A stretch of 64,000 nt of DNA from Craterostigma plantagineum (Eukaryota > Streptophyta > Magnoliopsida > Lamiales > Linderniaceae): NCBI GenBank assembly GCA_027422505.1, contig JAPQWV010000051.1, positions 62,001 through 126,000 of the forward strand. Reading direction: 5' to 3'. The position numbers and the translations under genes were made by a program. Numbering within the stretch: position 1 is the first letter of the stretch; the number at the start of each line of letters is the position of its first letter. The notes beneath the pieces were generated by a model. It searched no databases. It worked only from the letters and a program-made list of their open reading frames with translations, and was not told the DNA's origin. Shown one piece after another: positions 1 through 11,154 of the stretch.

Positions 1-1200
1 AGTTTGTCGAAGTATCCCTCAGTCTCCCTTTCTTTGAGCACACAATCTCAGGCGATGTCTGATCTGTGTTGTCCTTGAGTGACGTATCGATTTTGTGTTT
101 GTATCTGTTGCATGTTTGTCGTGTCCGATTCTTCTACTCCATATCCCCTGAATGGTGTTAGATCCGTCGGTTCTTGTGAGCAACAACTCCATGCAGAGAC
201 GTACTTGACTCTTTAGACATCGCAGTTGACGTTGACTGTTGCTGTTATGTAGAGTACTTTCCTGTCTGCTGTGTGGTGGTTTTTCTTAAGGTCTCACTGG
301 AACCGTCTACTGAAACCGAAATTGTATAACTTATCCGGTCTGCTGCTGTTGAATACAATAGTTTATCCTCAAAATTCTCAGTATTTGATCACATCTGATA
401 CACCTCCCTTCGTGCTTGAGTTCGATGCACCCATTCGAGTCGATGCTCCTGTTCCATGCCAAAATTCTTTAAGTAGTTCCTTGTTTGCTATCAACACAGG
501 AGTTGACCGGTTCTTCCCTTAGAGTAGGCAATTCATTCTTCGAAATTCAGAGAAGGATCAACTACTGTTGAATGGAGCAGTTATGCGAAAACTGGAATAA
601 CTTTGTCTTCGGGCGTCCGAATTCCGGTTCGTAAATTCCCTTGCAAACTAGACTACCAGAAGATCGTAATGCTATAAGATTTGCTGCCCAGTCATGCTCA
701 GAGAGGAGTACGTCACTCTACAAGACTGCTACAAGCTCAAAAAGATGGTCTCTCGAACTGATAATTACAGAGTTATATATCTGATTTTTCCAAGTGTCGA
801 TCGAGTTATGCCGTTGATCTGTTCTGATCGGACGCTCCAAGTAGTGCCACGCCGCACATGCTTTGCGCGTGATTAAACGAGGATCACATGACGAATTTTT
901 AAGTGAAAACCCGCGTTTAATTGTGAGCCGTTCGATCTTGATCTAGTGGCTGAGATCTATCATCCGCTTCAATCCGTCTCAGCGCATCCTGGCCGCGCGA
1001 TGCTTCGCGCGCCATCCGACGTCTCGCATTTAAAGTCCCAGCTTCAAATGTCATCCACCAGCTCAGGCGCGAACCAAGATCCGACGGTCCCTGAACTTTG
1101 ATCAGTTCTTCAGCTCCATTCCAAATCAGTTCGTCCGGCCTTCTTCTCCGGCCAATCCGGCGGCTCCGGCGAGGTCCAGGCTCGCATTCTTGAACATGAA
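1..1200. other. Unassigned stretch at window start
   Basis: No gene could be supported here. Several short open stretches occur (271-522, 694-876 on plus; 917-1249 on minus), but none matches a family I recognise and none is joined by convincing splice sites. The composition (fairly GC-rich and codon-like around 940-1200) and the position directly beside a gene-capturing CACTA element make further captured gene pieces possible. That is only a guess. Confidence 0.3.
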
Positions 1201-1482
1201 GCTCTCCGACTACAACCTGTAGCCTGTAATAAGAAATTGAACACTTCACCCGTTTTTTCGAGCGTCCATTTCATTGCAAAACCTAATAAAGATGCTTGCT
1301 GTTCTTCACTGCTGCCGCCCGTCGCTGTTCGTGTTTGCCATTGCCCGTAGCTCGTTAGGCACGCCGTTCGACGCCTGCAGCTCGTCGCTCTCGGAACCGC
1401 ACGTGCCTGTTCGTTGCCTTCCTCGCCGAGTCGTCGTTGGTCGCCGCTGCTAGGGGTTCCTTCTTGCCCTGTAGACGAAAAT

Positions 1483-2033
1483 GTTTCAGTTGATTAAAGA
1501 GAGATTTGGGCTCCCAGATGTAGCCTGCCCAGCCCTAGGTGGTCTAGGAGCTGGTCTAGTCGCTCTAAGGTATCCAGGAATATTGTATTGGGGTTGTCGA
1601 TGAAATCTTACACACTGGAAAAACTGCTTCGGCGCGTGGAATTTGGCTTTTGGCTCAGTTATCAACAGCAAAAGTTGCGGCCACAGCTTTATGCAAAGGG
1701 TCTGGCCTTGTAAGCGGGTTATATGCCCCGAGTTTGATGATAGGCTCTGCCGTGGGTGCTGTTTTTGGGGGCTGTGCTGACGAGCCACAGGCATATGCAC
1801 TTGTAATGGAATTATTTTTTCTTTCTTTGTCGTTCATCAACCGAGTTTTATTTTCTTGAATTTCAAGTTTCGATTTTTATTGAATCTTATGTTGCTAATT
1901 TTGTGTTTATGGGCATTTTTGTAGGTGGGAATGGCTGCAACGTTGGCGTCTGCGTGTTCTGTACCTTGTTCGGTCCTTCTTCTCTTTGAGCTGACGAAAA
2001 GATTACAGAATTTTGCTTCCCCTCATGGTATGA
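1483..2033 (+). pseudogene. CLC-f-like chloride channel gene fragment (captured)
   Basis: The two exon pieces encode stretches typical of plant CLC-e/f chloride channels. The first (1,483-1,802) reads FQLIKERFGLPDV, then ALGGLGAGL and RYPGILYWG; after a frame break near 1,597 it continues with VDEILHTGKTAS and CKGSGLVSGLYAPSLMIG. The second (1,925-2,033) reads MAATLASACSVP and LLLFELTK. A GT-AG intron (1,803-1,924) still lies between them, so the capture was of genomic DNA rather than cDNA. Damage includes the frame break, an in-frame loss after AVFGG and further loss after FELTK. N- and C-terminal channel parts and the CBS domains are absent. It cannot make a channel. Confidence 0.82.
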
Positions 2034-2699
2034 TTTTGTCATGCAGCCCATTAAATTGCTGAAAGATCGACATTTTTAAGGTAATATATGAAACATCACG
2101 TCTTCTATTATTTATAATGGTCATTTTTTTGTCTTATGAGCTATTGACACTCATTTGATTGCCGATACGTTTATGCTGTCTGCTTAATGTTGTTGCCACA
2201 TCTTCAGTTGTTGTAAGCTGAGTTTTGTGGTTTCATCTCTTCTTTCGTTCAGGTTTTCGCCGGTCTCTCTAAATTGTTCGCTGCCCGTCCCGGTACTCGT
2301 ACTGCTCACTGTAGTATTGTTATAGTAATTTTTTCTTCAAATAATTAATCTGCTATCTGATTTCCATTTCGTCATGTCTAGGTAAGTTGCTTGAAGTGCT
2401 TTCGGAGGCGTGCCTTCCTACTGACACCTTACTTGTATAGCCTTACCTTGTGTTGTTCAGTAAAGTATTCCATGTTCAATTCCCTTTCTGCTTCTCTTCC
2501 TGTTGAATTCTTACTTAGCGGATATTTTTCTCACAGGGTGGAGTCGCTTGCTTAAAAGTCGAGAGGCGAAAGAGTATTTGGCAGCTGCTCACCAATCACC
2601 CGTTGGATAGCAACGATATGCTTGTCAACTATGGATCGTGAGTCCTCTAAACTAATATCATATCAGTTTATATTTTTGTACGATGTGCAAGTTTCTAAG

Positions 2700-3260
2700 T
2701 AGAGCTGTCAAATTGGCGGGGCGGGCCGGGCCGGCCCGCCGCCCGCCAAAGCCCGCCGTTTGGCGGGGCGGGGCGGGCTAGCCCGCCATCTGGCGGGCCC
2801 TAAAAATAGGAGCCCGCCCCGCCCCGCAGCGGGCCGCGGGCCCGACGGGCCAGGCCCGCCCATTTTTAAAAAAATTAATATTATTTAATCTAATTTAAAT
2901 ATTTTAATTTATTAATAGTTTTTCATTAAGTAATGAATTTATTAAAAAAGAAATATGCAATTAATTATTTATTAATTAATAAACATGATAATAATTAGAC
3001 ATAATTAATAATTTATTAATTAAATATCTAACTAATTTAATATTTATTATAGATTTAGTATATATTATATAAATTATATATAATCCTTAAATTGGCGGGC
3101 CAGCCCGCGGGCTAGCCCGCCCCGCCCCGCCTAAGCCCGCGGCCCGCGCGGGCTGGCCCGCTCAGGCCCGCCCTTCAGCGGGCCTAAAAAATCTCAGCCC
3201 GCCCCGCCCTTTTGGCGGGGCGGGCCGGCCCGCGGGCCACGGGCCGGATTGACAGCTCTA
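2700..3260. mobile_element. hAT-type MITE, GC-rich arms
   Basis: This 561-bp insertion has inverted ends TAGAGCTGTCAA / TTGACAGCTCTA and is flanked by a perfect 8-bp target duplication tttctaag (2,692-2,699 and 3,261-3,268). The arms are runs of GGCGGGCC-type sequence able to pair with each other, and the centre (2,870-3,085) is strongly AT-rich. An 8-bp duplication with a T(A)G..TGTCAA end fits the hAT superfamily. It is nested in CACTA copy 1 and has no coding capacity. A relative lies at about 58,942-59,349. Confidence 0.85.
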
Positions 3261-3959
3261 TTTCTAAGACTCAAAAAACTGGAAAAAAAACTCCAGGTAC
3301 ACTCTACTTGCGTGATTGAAGCAGAAACGGACGGAGGCAATATAACGCGACCCAAAAGAATCTGTGCGAAGCAAGCTAAACTCGAAAGCTCCATAAACGG
3401 CAAGTCCGCGCCTTCGAACATCGATATTGGAGAACATCAAGAATAGAGTTTACAACCTTTACAACCGATCGTTAAATGAAATATGTCTGTGGGGATTGTC
3501 CTTATTTTCAAACCATGACCTACTCCGTTTCAAGTTTTCGATTTTCTATTTTTATGTATTAGATTCTTTCCGTTGAATGTTGGATGGCATAAATTTTTTA
3601 GTTGTTTTTATATTTTTTTTTATAAATTTCTTAAAATTCAGTTGATTGATAACAAATGTAATATATTAACTAGTAGCAAAAAATCAGAGAACATGCCACA
3701 ACCGATAGCAAACTATCACTAAAATATGTATCGACTAATTAATCATTAAAAATTCGAAAAAAAGCCTTCCGACTACCATATTAGTCGGTGTGGTCGGAAT
3801 GTTCCGACGTCATAATCGGTAGTAGTCGGCAATGCCGACTAATTCCCGACTAGAAATATTTTACCGACAGCGCAGGTAATGGAATGAGTATGACCTCCAT
3901 CTCGAGACTCCACATTGCAAAGTTGACATTTCTGTCGAACTTTTCAATTGATATTTTTG

Positions 3960-4260
3960 TTATCGTCATGGTGGCTAAAAAATAAATCGGGTTGGCTCTA
4001 ATACCAGTTTATTAGGATATTTTGATCCCCGATAATTTATCTGCGCAAAAAAATGACAATAATAAATAAAAGAGACGAAAAAATAAATTTCGACAGTGAA
4101 CACGATATTTACGTGGTTCGGTCCGAATGACCTATATCCACGGGCCGGAGGGTAGAACTTCTTTATAATGTGGAGTGATTACAGACACGTACACTAACGT
4201 GGTACAAAAGTAGTTATACCGACTAGGAAAAAGAAGCTAGATAAATATACTATTATATAA
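3960..4260 (-). mobile_element. LTR retrotransposon remnant (primer site and LTR piece)
   Basis: On the minus strand a primer binding site resembling TGGTATTAGAGCCA (close to the initiator-Met tRNA site TGGTATCAGAGC) lies near 3,993-4,009, followed by a short leader and an ATG. The adjoining sequence up to about 4,260 would then be the end of a 5' LTR; it holds the ACGTGGTTCGGTCCGAATGACC stretch common in plant LTRs. No further coding sequence is present. The boundaries are approximate. Confidence 0.45.
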
Positions 4261-4372
4261 TTGGTGATGCGTGGATAAAAATTGCCACAATTTGATATGT
4301 AAATTATTTGCAATTTAGTCTCTCATTATAATTTAATTAATTAAGTAATTTTCATATCACTCCTAAATGCCT

Positions 4373-5031
4373 AGGGGTGTTCATCGGTCGGTTCGGTTCG
4401 GTTTTTCAAATTTCTGTTTGGTTTTTCGGTTTTCGAATTTTACGTATGCTTAATTCGATATCCGAAACGTTTTAATTTGGTTCGGTTCGGTTTTTTATAA
4501 TTCGGTTCGGTTTTTCAGTCAGTATCAACAAAAAAATATTTTGATCTAAAAATACATAAAATAATTTATGGTTATTAGAAAACAAAGAAGATTTATGGAA
4601 CATGACATGTAGTAAAATAATTCAAAGGTTCGAAAACAAATATCATGAAAATGGAACAAAATCTATCCAAAATATAAAAACATCATCTCGAGATACTATG
4701 TGGGAGAAAAATAGTATTTGTTTGGTGAGGAAAACATTCACCTAAAATGGGAAAAAAGTGTATCAATGAAATTATATTTACTGTTTTGTTATGTTATGGG
4801 AGAAAAACAAATGTTTTTTGATATTCTTCTATTTTTAATGTTATGATAATTTCAGTTCGGTTTTTCGGTTTTTCAGTTTTACGTATGCTTAATCCGATAT
4901 ACGAACCATTTTAAGTTGGTTCGGTTCAGTTTTTTTCAATTCGGTTCGGTTTTTTCGGTTTCGGTCTTTTCGGTTCGGTTCTTTATGGTTCAGTCAGTTT
5001 TCTCGGTTTTCCAGTTAATTTGAACACCCCT
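4373..5031. mobile_element. hAT-like MITE rich in GGTTCGGTTTTT
   Basis: The ends AGGGGTGTTCA and TGAACACCCCT are perfect inverted repeats, and the arms consist of repeated TTCGGTTCGGTTTTT in mirror arrangement around an AT-rich core (about 4,530-4,850). Both flanks contain atgcct, but offset, so the target duplication is imperfect. The terminus type fits hAT non-autonomous elements. No coding sequence was seen. Confidence 0.65.
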
Positions 5032-5376
5032 TCTTATGCCTTTAAAACTAAATTCTTTTTATATATTTGAAATTATATTTCATCTTAAACAATAGAAATT
5101 ATGGTTTTAAAATTTGAAATAATTTCAATATAATTATATTTTAAGCACACATCAAGAAAGTACGAGTATAAATGATCGAATAAGATTTCATGCGGTGTGT
5201 TTATTCCTTCTGCGATCGAGCCTAATTATAGACAGTGGACATCGCTGAGTAACAGTCTGAACAAAAAAAAAATAACATACGCAGCCTTTACGAATTCCTT
5301 TAGCAGCCGAAAGCAATTTTTCTTCTTTTTCTCACTATTGCTTTTGACAAATCTGTCAGGTGCCAATGATTGAGTA

Positions 5377-5582
5377 GCTTTGCTTTTTCTCCCATTCCCA
5401 CGTGTCTTGCTATTTGCCTTTGTCGACATGGTCACATTCAACAGATACGTATGGAAAAAATCATCAAAAGACTAATATTTCGATTAACCAATCACCGCTT
5501 TGCTTTTTCTCCCATTCCCACGTGTCTTTCTATTTGCCTTTGTCGACATGGTCACATTCAACAGATACGTATGGAAAAATAA
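5377..5582. repeat. Tandem duplication, period 120 bp
   Basis: The stretch starting GCTTTGCTTTTTCTCCCA and ending GATACGTATGGAAAAA occurs at 5,377-5,459 and again at 5,497-5,578, almost base for base. The spacer ends in AACCAATCACC, which also recurs after copy 2. The near identity means a recent local duplication. It could be promoter or UTR sequence of the broken gene that follows, but nothing proves that. Confidence 0.85.
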
Positions 5583-5911
5583 CCAATCACCTCTCCCTCT
5601 ACAGAACCCTACTCTCTAGCCAGCCGCCCTCCTCCTCCGATCGCCGCCTACTTCCTTCATCCTCCCCCTCCAGAGGTTGGGGGAGTACCATATCTTGTTT
5701 TTTGAAAAAAAAAAAATTAAAAGCACGATGTTGTCACCACCATCACCCACCGGTGTTCGCCGTCACCACCATTTTGGGCTCCGAGCTCGAGATAGCGGCT
5801 TAGGCAGGGGAGGAGCTAAGAAGGAAGCTCTGGTGCCGCAAGGCTCTGGTGCTCTTACGCCAGTTTGAAGCAGCAGTGCTCTGATAGTACCATTAACTTC
5901 ATGGCGACGCC

Positions 5912-6092
5912 GATGTCATCAAGTACTCGCAGCTCATCCACGTCGACGTCGTCAAATCACTGAATGGCGGAGGTATCTTCGTGGGAACTGCCTTGGTCGA
6001 CGTGTACATCAAGTGCGGCAGCCTCGACTGTGCGAGCGAGGTCGATATGCCTAAGAGGGACGTTGCTTCTTGGAACGTGTTGATCATGCGGT
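5912..6092 (+). pseudogene. Pentatricopeptide repeat (PPR) gene fragment
   Basis: One open frame encodes GTALVDVYIKCGSLDCASEV, then MPKRDVASWNVLIM, a textbook plant PPR repeat core of the PLS class (family consensus: GNALVDMYAKCG then VFDRMPERDVVSWN). Upstream in the same frame is QLIHVDVVKSLNGGG, also PPR-like. A few residues are missing in the repeat (the usual FD between V and MP), and the frame turns into unrelated proline/alanine-rich sequence after about 6,092. No flanking repeats or start codon exist, so this is a gene fragment. Confidence 0.75.
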
Positions 6093-6261
6093 TTCCTCAG
6101 TCGTCGCCGCCATCAGCTGCTGCCGCCGTCACCTATTGCAGTCGCCATCATCAGCTGTGGTCTGCCGCCCAGGTCTGCCGAGGGGTGCTGTGGTCAGCTA
6201 CCGTGTGGCTTTCTCCTCGGGGGAGTTGGCTCCTTTGTGGAGTTTTCTTTCCTTCGTAGGA

Positions 6262-6703
6262 TGTTAAAATCAAAAGAGGAAGAAGCACAGAAGTGCACTC
6301 AAGCTGACAAGAGCTCAATGGAACAGTTTGAAGAAATCGCCAGTTCAAAAACAGTTAAAGTAAGGAGCGCTTCTAAAGTTAAGAGTTCACTTACAAGGAC
6401 GTCTCTGTTACCAGCGATTTTACTAAGAAAAGTAACATCACGGAGATAACAGTTTTAGGCGGGAATTCTTTATTCTTTAGAAGGGCTGTTCTTCATGCTT
6501 GTTGCGTGTGTGAGAGTTCTATGTGTATAACTGAGTGTTTCAGAGCTAAGTAAGCTTGTGCTCTTTTCTCTGCTGTAATTCGAGTGCCATCAATAAAGGA
6601 TTTTCTTGGTTGCCCGTGGATGTAGGATTGAACACAATCCGAACCACGTTCATCAATTCAAACAATTTCCAGTTTTCGCACACAGATTTTCTAGTTTTGC
6701 ATA
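6262..6703 (+). repeat. 5' LTR of copia 1
   Basis: It begins TGTTAAAATC and ends just before the primer site at 6,704. It aligns along its length with 11,155-11,601, differing by scattered substitutions and small indels. The last bases read CATA rather than the usual CA; the target duplication supports this end. Confidence 0.88.
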
Positions 6704-6739
6704 TGGTATCAGAGAGATTGTAGCTGCGAAGAACAAGAA

Positions 6740-8035
6740 GTGAACTGCGCTCTTAGATACGATCAATCGATAATTCGAAATGGCGACAGAGACTTCGAAC
6801 ACGGAAACAGTCAATCCACCCAACGCAGCAGTTGTTGGAATGGGAATGATCCCTATTTCTTGAATGCGAATGACAGGTCTGGGCAGCTCCTCGTTCATGA
6901 GCAGCTGAATGGTGATAATTACATGACTTGGAGCAAAGCCATGATGATTGCGTTGACAGGGCGAAACAAAGAAGGTTTAATGAATGGTGATTCGAAACCA
7001 CCTGCAGCAATGGACCTGAACAGAGTAAGCGCATGGAAGACGAATAATAACATAGTGATCTCGTGGATCTTAAATTCGGTGAGCAAGGAAATATCAGCCA
7101 GTATTCTGTACATTTCCACAGCGAAGGATGTTTGGGATGATCTACACGAGCGTTTTGGGCAAACGAACAGACCAAGAATCTTCCAATTAAAGAGAGATTT
7201 GATCAATCATGCGCAGAATTCAAACAGCATAGTTGTTTACTACACCAAGCTAAAGACTCTGTGGGAAGAGCTGGCAAGCTACCGCCCACCTTGCAAATGT
7301 ACTTGTGGTGGAGTTAATGCAATAAAGGAGTATCTTGATGAGGAGTATGTCATTGCATTTCTCATGGGGCTGAATGACACTTAAGTGCAAATGAGGGGTC
7401 GGATTTTGCTCATGGACCCGTTGCCCTCTGTCACCAAAGTGTTTTCTTTACTGGTCCAGGAAGAGAAACACAGGTCCATGATCCCAGGTTATACACGGGG
7501 AATAGAGGATCAGGTCAGTAACATGGCAATGCTAGCCACTAAAACTGATCAAGAGACAATCAAGAAAGGATTCTATGGCTGCAAAAAAGACTCGGTTAAG
7601 TCAATCTGCACTCATTGTAACAAGAGAGGACACATGGTTGATACATGCTACCAAGTGCATGGCTATACCCCAGGATATAGGCAGAATGCCAGGCTCAGAG
7701 GAGCACGAATGAATTTAGTCCAGTTGAATCTATCAGCAGCGGAGGACCGCAACCAGATCAGTCAGTTCTTGGGTCTTGCATCCAATTCTGATGCACTGGT
7801 GCAGCTCCACCTCACTCCACTTCAGCTAAACAAACTGAAGGCCCTTATTAATCAATCAACAGGTAATGTACCATCTGAATCAGTAGGGGCAATGCAGCAA
7901 ATTGAGAAACCAGCAGGTACCTGCATGACCTTTAATCTACCTAACAGTGTTGATACTGATTCTGGCTTGTGGATTCAGGTGCCACCGGGAATGTTTGTGG
8001 TAGTGTCAATATGTTACATAATTTGCATGAAATAG
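6740..8035 (+). pseudogene. Copia 1 gag relic
   Basis: The 6,740-7,384 frame carries a copia-type gag (NGDNYMTWSKAM near the start, then VWDDLHERFGQ and RIFQLKRDL), with a stop at about 7,382. The next frame (7,385-8,035) contains a CCHC zinc knuckle, C-x2-C-x4-H-x4-C (CTHCNKRGHMVDTC), the nucleic-acid-binding motif of capsid protein. The protease region after it (about 8,036-8,130) is scrambled and I cannot find an intact aspartic protease motif. Confidence 0.85.
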
Positions 8036-8131
8036 AGGAGTCTAGAGTGATCTTACCAGATAACACAGTTATAAAATAAAGCATGGGCATGTAGGCTTAA
8101 CAGTGATATCACTCTGACCAATATACTTTAT

Positions 8132-11098
8132 GTGCCACAGTTTTGTTTTAACTTGATTACAGTAAGCTGCTTGGCTAATGATCTTTCATGCAAATTCTAC
8201 TTTGAGTCTAATAAATTTCAAATACAGGACCATACACTACGAGTGATTGGCAAGGGTAGACAAGTTGGAGGACTCTATCTCATACAAGCTGACCTTGTTT
8301 TCTGTTTTAGTAGTTCATCTGTTATTTCAATAAGTTGTCAAGGGATATCTGGCATAAGAGATTAGGTCTTCCCTGAGATAAGGTACTGGACATGCTTAGA
8401 GTGACCTTGAAACATGATAGATACAAAGGCTCTTTCTGTAAAATTTGTCCTATTGCTAAACAAAAGAGGTTGCCATTTCCTGATAACTGTTATGATTTTT
8501 GTACCAGTTTTGATCTCATACACTGTGATATATGGGGTCCTTTCAATGTTCCTTCACATTTAGGCCACTTTATCACCATAGTAGATGAATACTCACGGTT
8601 CACTTGGCTTTTCATGATTAAGTATAGATCAGAAGTACAAGCAGTGCTCACCTATTTTCTGTCCATGATAGAAACTCAATTTAAATGTAAAGTTAAGACC
8701 CTAAGATCAGATAATGCCAAAACTTGGTAGAACTGTTTAGTAGCAAGGGAATTATACACCACAGGTCTTGTGTTCAGGCAGCACAACAATTTTTTTTTGT
8801 GGAAAGGAAACACTAGCACCTATTCAACGTGGCCAGGTCACTGCATTTCCAGTCAGGACTTCCCATCAAGTATTGGTCGGAGTGTGCTCTCACATCAGCC
8901 TTCCTGATCAACAGAACACCTTCAGTGCTGCTAAATAACAAGAGCCCTTATGAGCTCTTATATCAGAGGCCCATATATTACAGTGCCATGAGAGTCTTTG
9001 GATGCCTCTGCTACAGCTCTACATTTTCTGCTGGGAGAAGAAAATTTGACCCAAGGGCGAAGGAGTGTGTGTTTATTGGGTATGCCAATGGTGTTAAAGG
9101 ATACAAAGTGCTGGATCTATTGACAGGGGAGATCACCATTTCAAGGGATGTGATCTTTGGGGAGGATATATTTCCTTATAAGGAGCAAGCTGCTGCTCCA
9201 AGTTTCAGGAGTCCATTCTCAGAGTGTTTTTTCCCAAGACCTTGTGTCTTAAGTCAAGAGACAAGTGAGGGACCTCAATTGCCAGAACCAGAAACTGCAC
9301 AGGCTCCCATAGTAGCTCAACCTATTCCATTGGATCAACCACATGGTCCTCAGAGTGTGGCAGAAGCACAACCCTCATCACTTGAAGGGAACACTGTGGA
9401 ATAGGAACAGGTTCAACAGGTTCCAACAACAACACACATAAGGTCTGGAAGCGGATCTAAGAAACCTGCTTATCTCAGTGATTATCACTTGAATAATCTG
9501 AGGGGAAGGAACAATCAGTATCCAACTCAAGATTCCTGTCCTGCCAGAAGTTTCAAGACACTTTCAGGATTCATCAACAGCATCTCTGTGGCAGTTGAAC
9601 CAAGGAGTTATGCACAGGCAGCAAGGTCAGAGAGGTGGGTCACAGCAATGAATGAAGAACTTCAGGCACTTCAAGAGAATGGCACTTGGTCAGTAATGCC
9701 TCTTCCTACAGGGAAGCATCCATTGGAAGTCGTTGGGTATACAAATTAAAGCATAATGCAGATGGCCATATAGAAAAACACAAGGCACGCTTGGTGGCCA
9801 AAGGATATGACCAGAAAGAAAGGGGTTGATTACATGGAAACTTTTGCACCCGTGGCCAAGCCGAATACAATCAAGATCATCATTGCTTTGGCAGCTAAAC
9901 TCGGCTGAAATCTAGCATAGTTGGATGTCAACAGTGCTTTCTTAAACGGGGATCTCACAGAAGAAGTGTATATGGATCCACCACAAGGACTCTATGTAGG
10001 GAAGGGAACAACAGGGCAGAACAGGCTAGTTTGCAAGCTGCATAAGTCAATATATGGTCTGAAACAAGCTTCAAGACAATGGAATACAAAGTTCATAGAT
10101 TCAGTCAAAGAGTTCGGCTTTAAGCAAACACAATCAGACCACTCTCTACTCACTAAAGGCAGAGGTGATTAATTGTTTATCCTGCTTGTGTAAGTAGATG
10201 ATATAATCTTGGTGGCTGGACCTTCACCTGATCTGATAGAGCAAGCAAAATCATTTCCTAAACAAATGCTTCAAGGTAAAGGACCTTGGTGAACTGAAAT
10301 TTTTCCTTGGAGTTGAGGTAGCTAGGAGTGAGTCAGGAATATACATTACACAGAGGCATTACACATTACAGCTGCTAGAGGAGACTGGTTACACAGATGT
10401 TAAACCTTTGACTACACCTTTGAGCCCGAGTGAGAAACTGACAGCCAATGATAGGGATCTGCTGGATAACCCTTTTCAGTATAGGAGACTAATTGGGAGG
10501 ATTCTATACCTAATACTAACTAGACCAGACATTGCTTTCGCGGTCCATAAGCTCAGTCAATATGTGGCTGCACCAAGAACAGAACACCAGAAAGCAGCGC
10601 ATCATCTACTCAGTTACTTGAAGAATTCACCGGGGCAGGGAATTCTCATGTCAGCAAGCAATGATCTCAGCTTAAGTGCTTTCACAGATGCGGATTGGGG
10701 AGCATGTTGGGACACAAGGAAATCTGTGACAGTGCTTTGCACTTTTCTGGGAGACTCACTTGTAACTTGGAAGGCGAGAAACAGCCCACAGTTTCAAGGT
10801 CATCAACGGAAGCTGAGTATCGAGCCTTAGGTTCAGTGGTTGCAGAAGTGTTGTGGATAAACACACGTTGTAAGAGTTGAATATTAAGACAGAGCAAACA
10901 CTAGTTATCTATTGCGACAATCAGTCAGCTCTAAAGCTCGCTTCTAATCCCAAGTTTCACGAGAGGTCCAAGTACATTGAAGTGGACTGCCATTTCATTT
11001 GGCATCACACCTCAAATGGGACCATTAAACTGATGCCCGTTAGATCAGAACACCAACTAGCGGATGTGTTCACGAAGCCGCTTACAGGTCCATTATGA
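8132..11098 (+). pseudogene. Copia 1 pol relic (integrase, RT, RNase H)
   Basis: 8,392-8,730 has the integrase zinc-binding end and catalytic core (DLIHCDIWGPF, then VDEYSRFTWLF and LRSDNA). 8,829-9,404 continues integrase (LINRTPS, VFGCLCY). 9,489-10,172 is reverse transcriptase (MDVNSAFLNGDL and LHKSIYGLKQASRQW), with a broken stretch around 9,750-9,920. The YVDD region near 10,190 is interrupted. 10,408-11,098 holds the connection and RNase H (TRPDIAFAVHKLSQY, STEAEYRAL, VIYCDNQSALKL, ADVFTKPL). The frame changes many times, so no functional polyprotein results. Confidence 0.88.
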
Positions 11099-11154
11099 TA
11101 GAATTTACTGCTCAAGATGTCCGTCAAGAACTTGTTTGCCATCTTGCCGGGGCG

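Larger units (their letters stand above)
1205..3870 (+). mobile_element. Decayed CACTA-family (Pack-CACTA-like) element, copy 1
   Basis: This stretch aligns, in opposite orientation, with the CACTA element at 20,883-22,520. Shared blocks are about 1,230-1,475, 2,036-2,690 and 3,255-3,600. The right end (3,760-3,865) is full of short GTCGG / CCGAC motifs in both orientations, the usual subterminal repeats of plant CACTA elements. A clean CACTA terminus is no longer visible at either end. Between the shared blocks sits material absent from the other copy: pieces of a CLC chloride channel gene (1,483-2,033) and a hAT MITE (2,700-3,260). There is no transposase, so this is a non-autonomous relic. 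It is called CACTA because copy 2 still has a CACTACAAAAAA terminus. Confidence 0.7.

Noticed and set aside
917..1249. Arg-rich minus-strand gene of 110 residues
   Set aside because: No family, no promoter or splice context, and part of it lies in the CACTA element.
2700..3260. CpG island or rDNA fragment because of GGCGGGCC runs
   Set aside because: Exact inverted ends and an 8-bp target duplication show a MITE; no rRNA motif was found.
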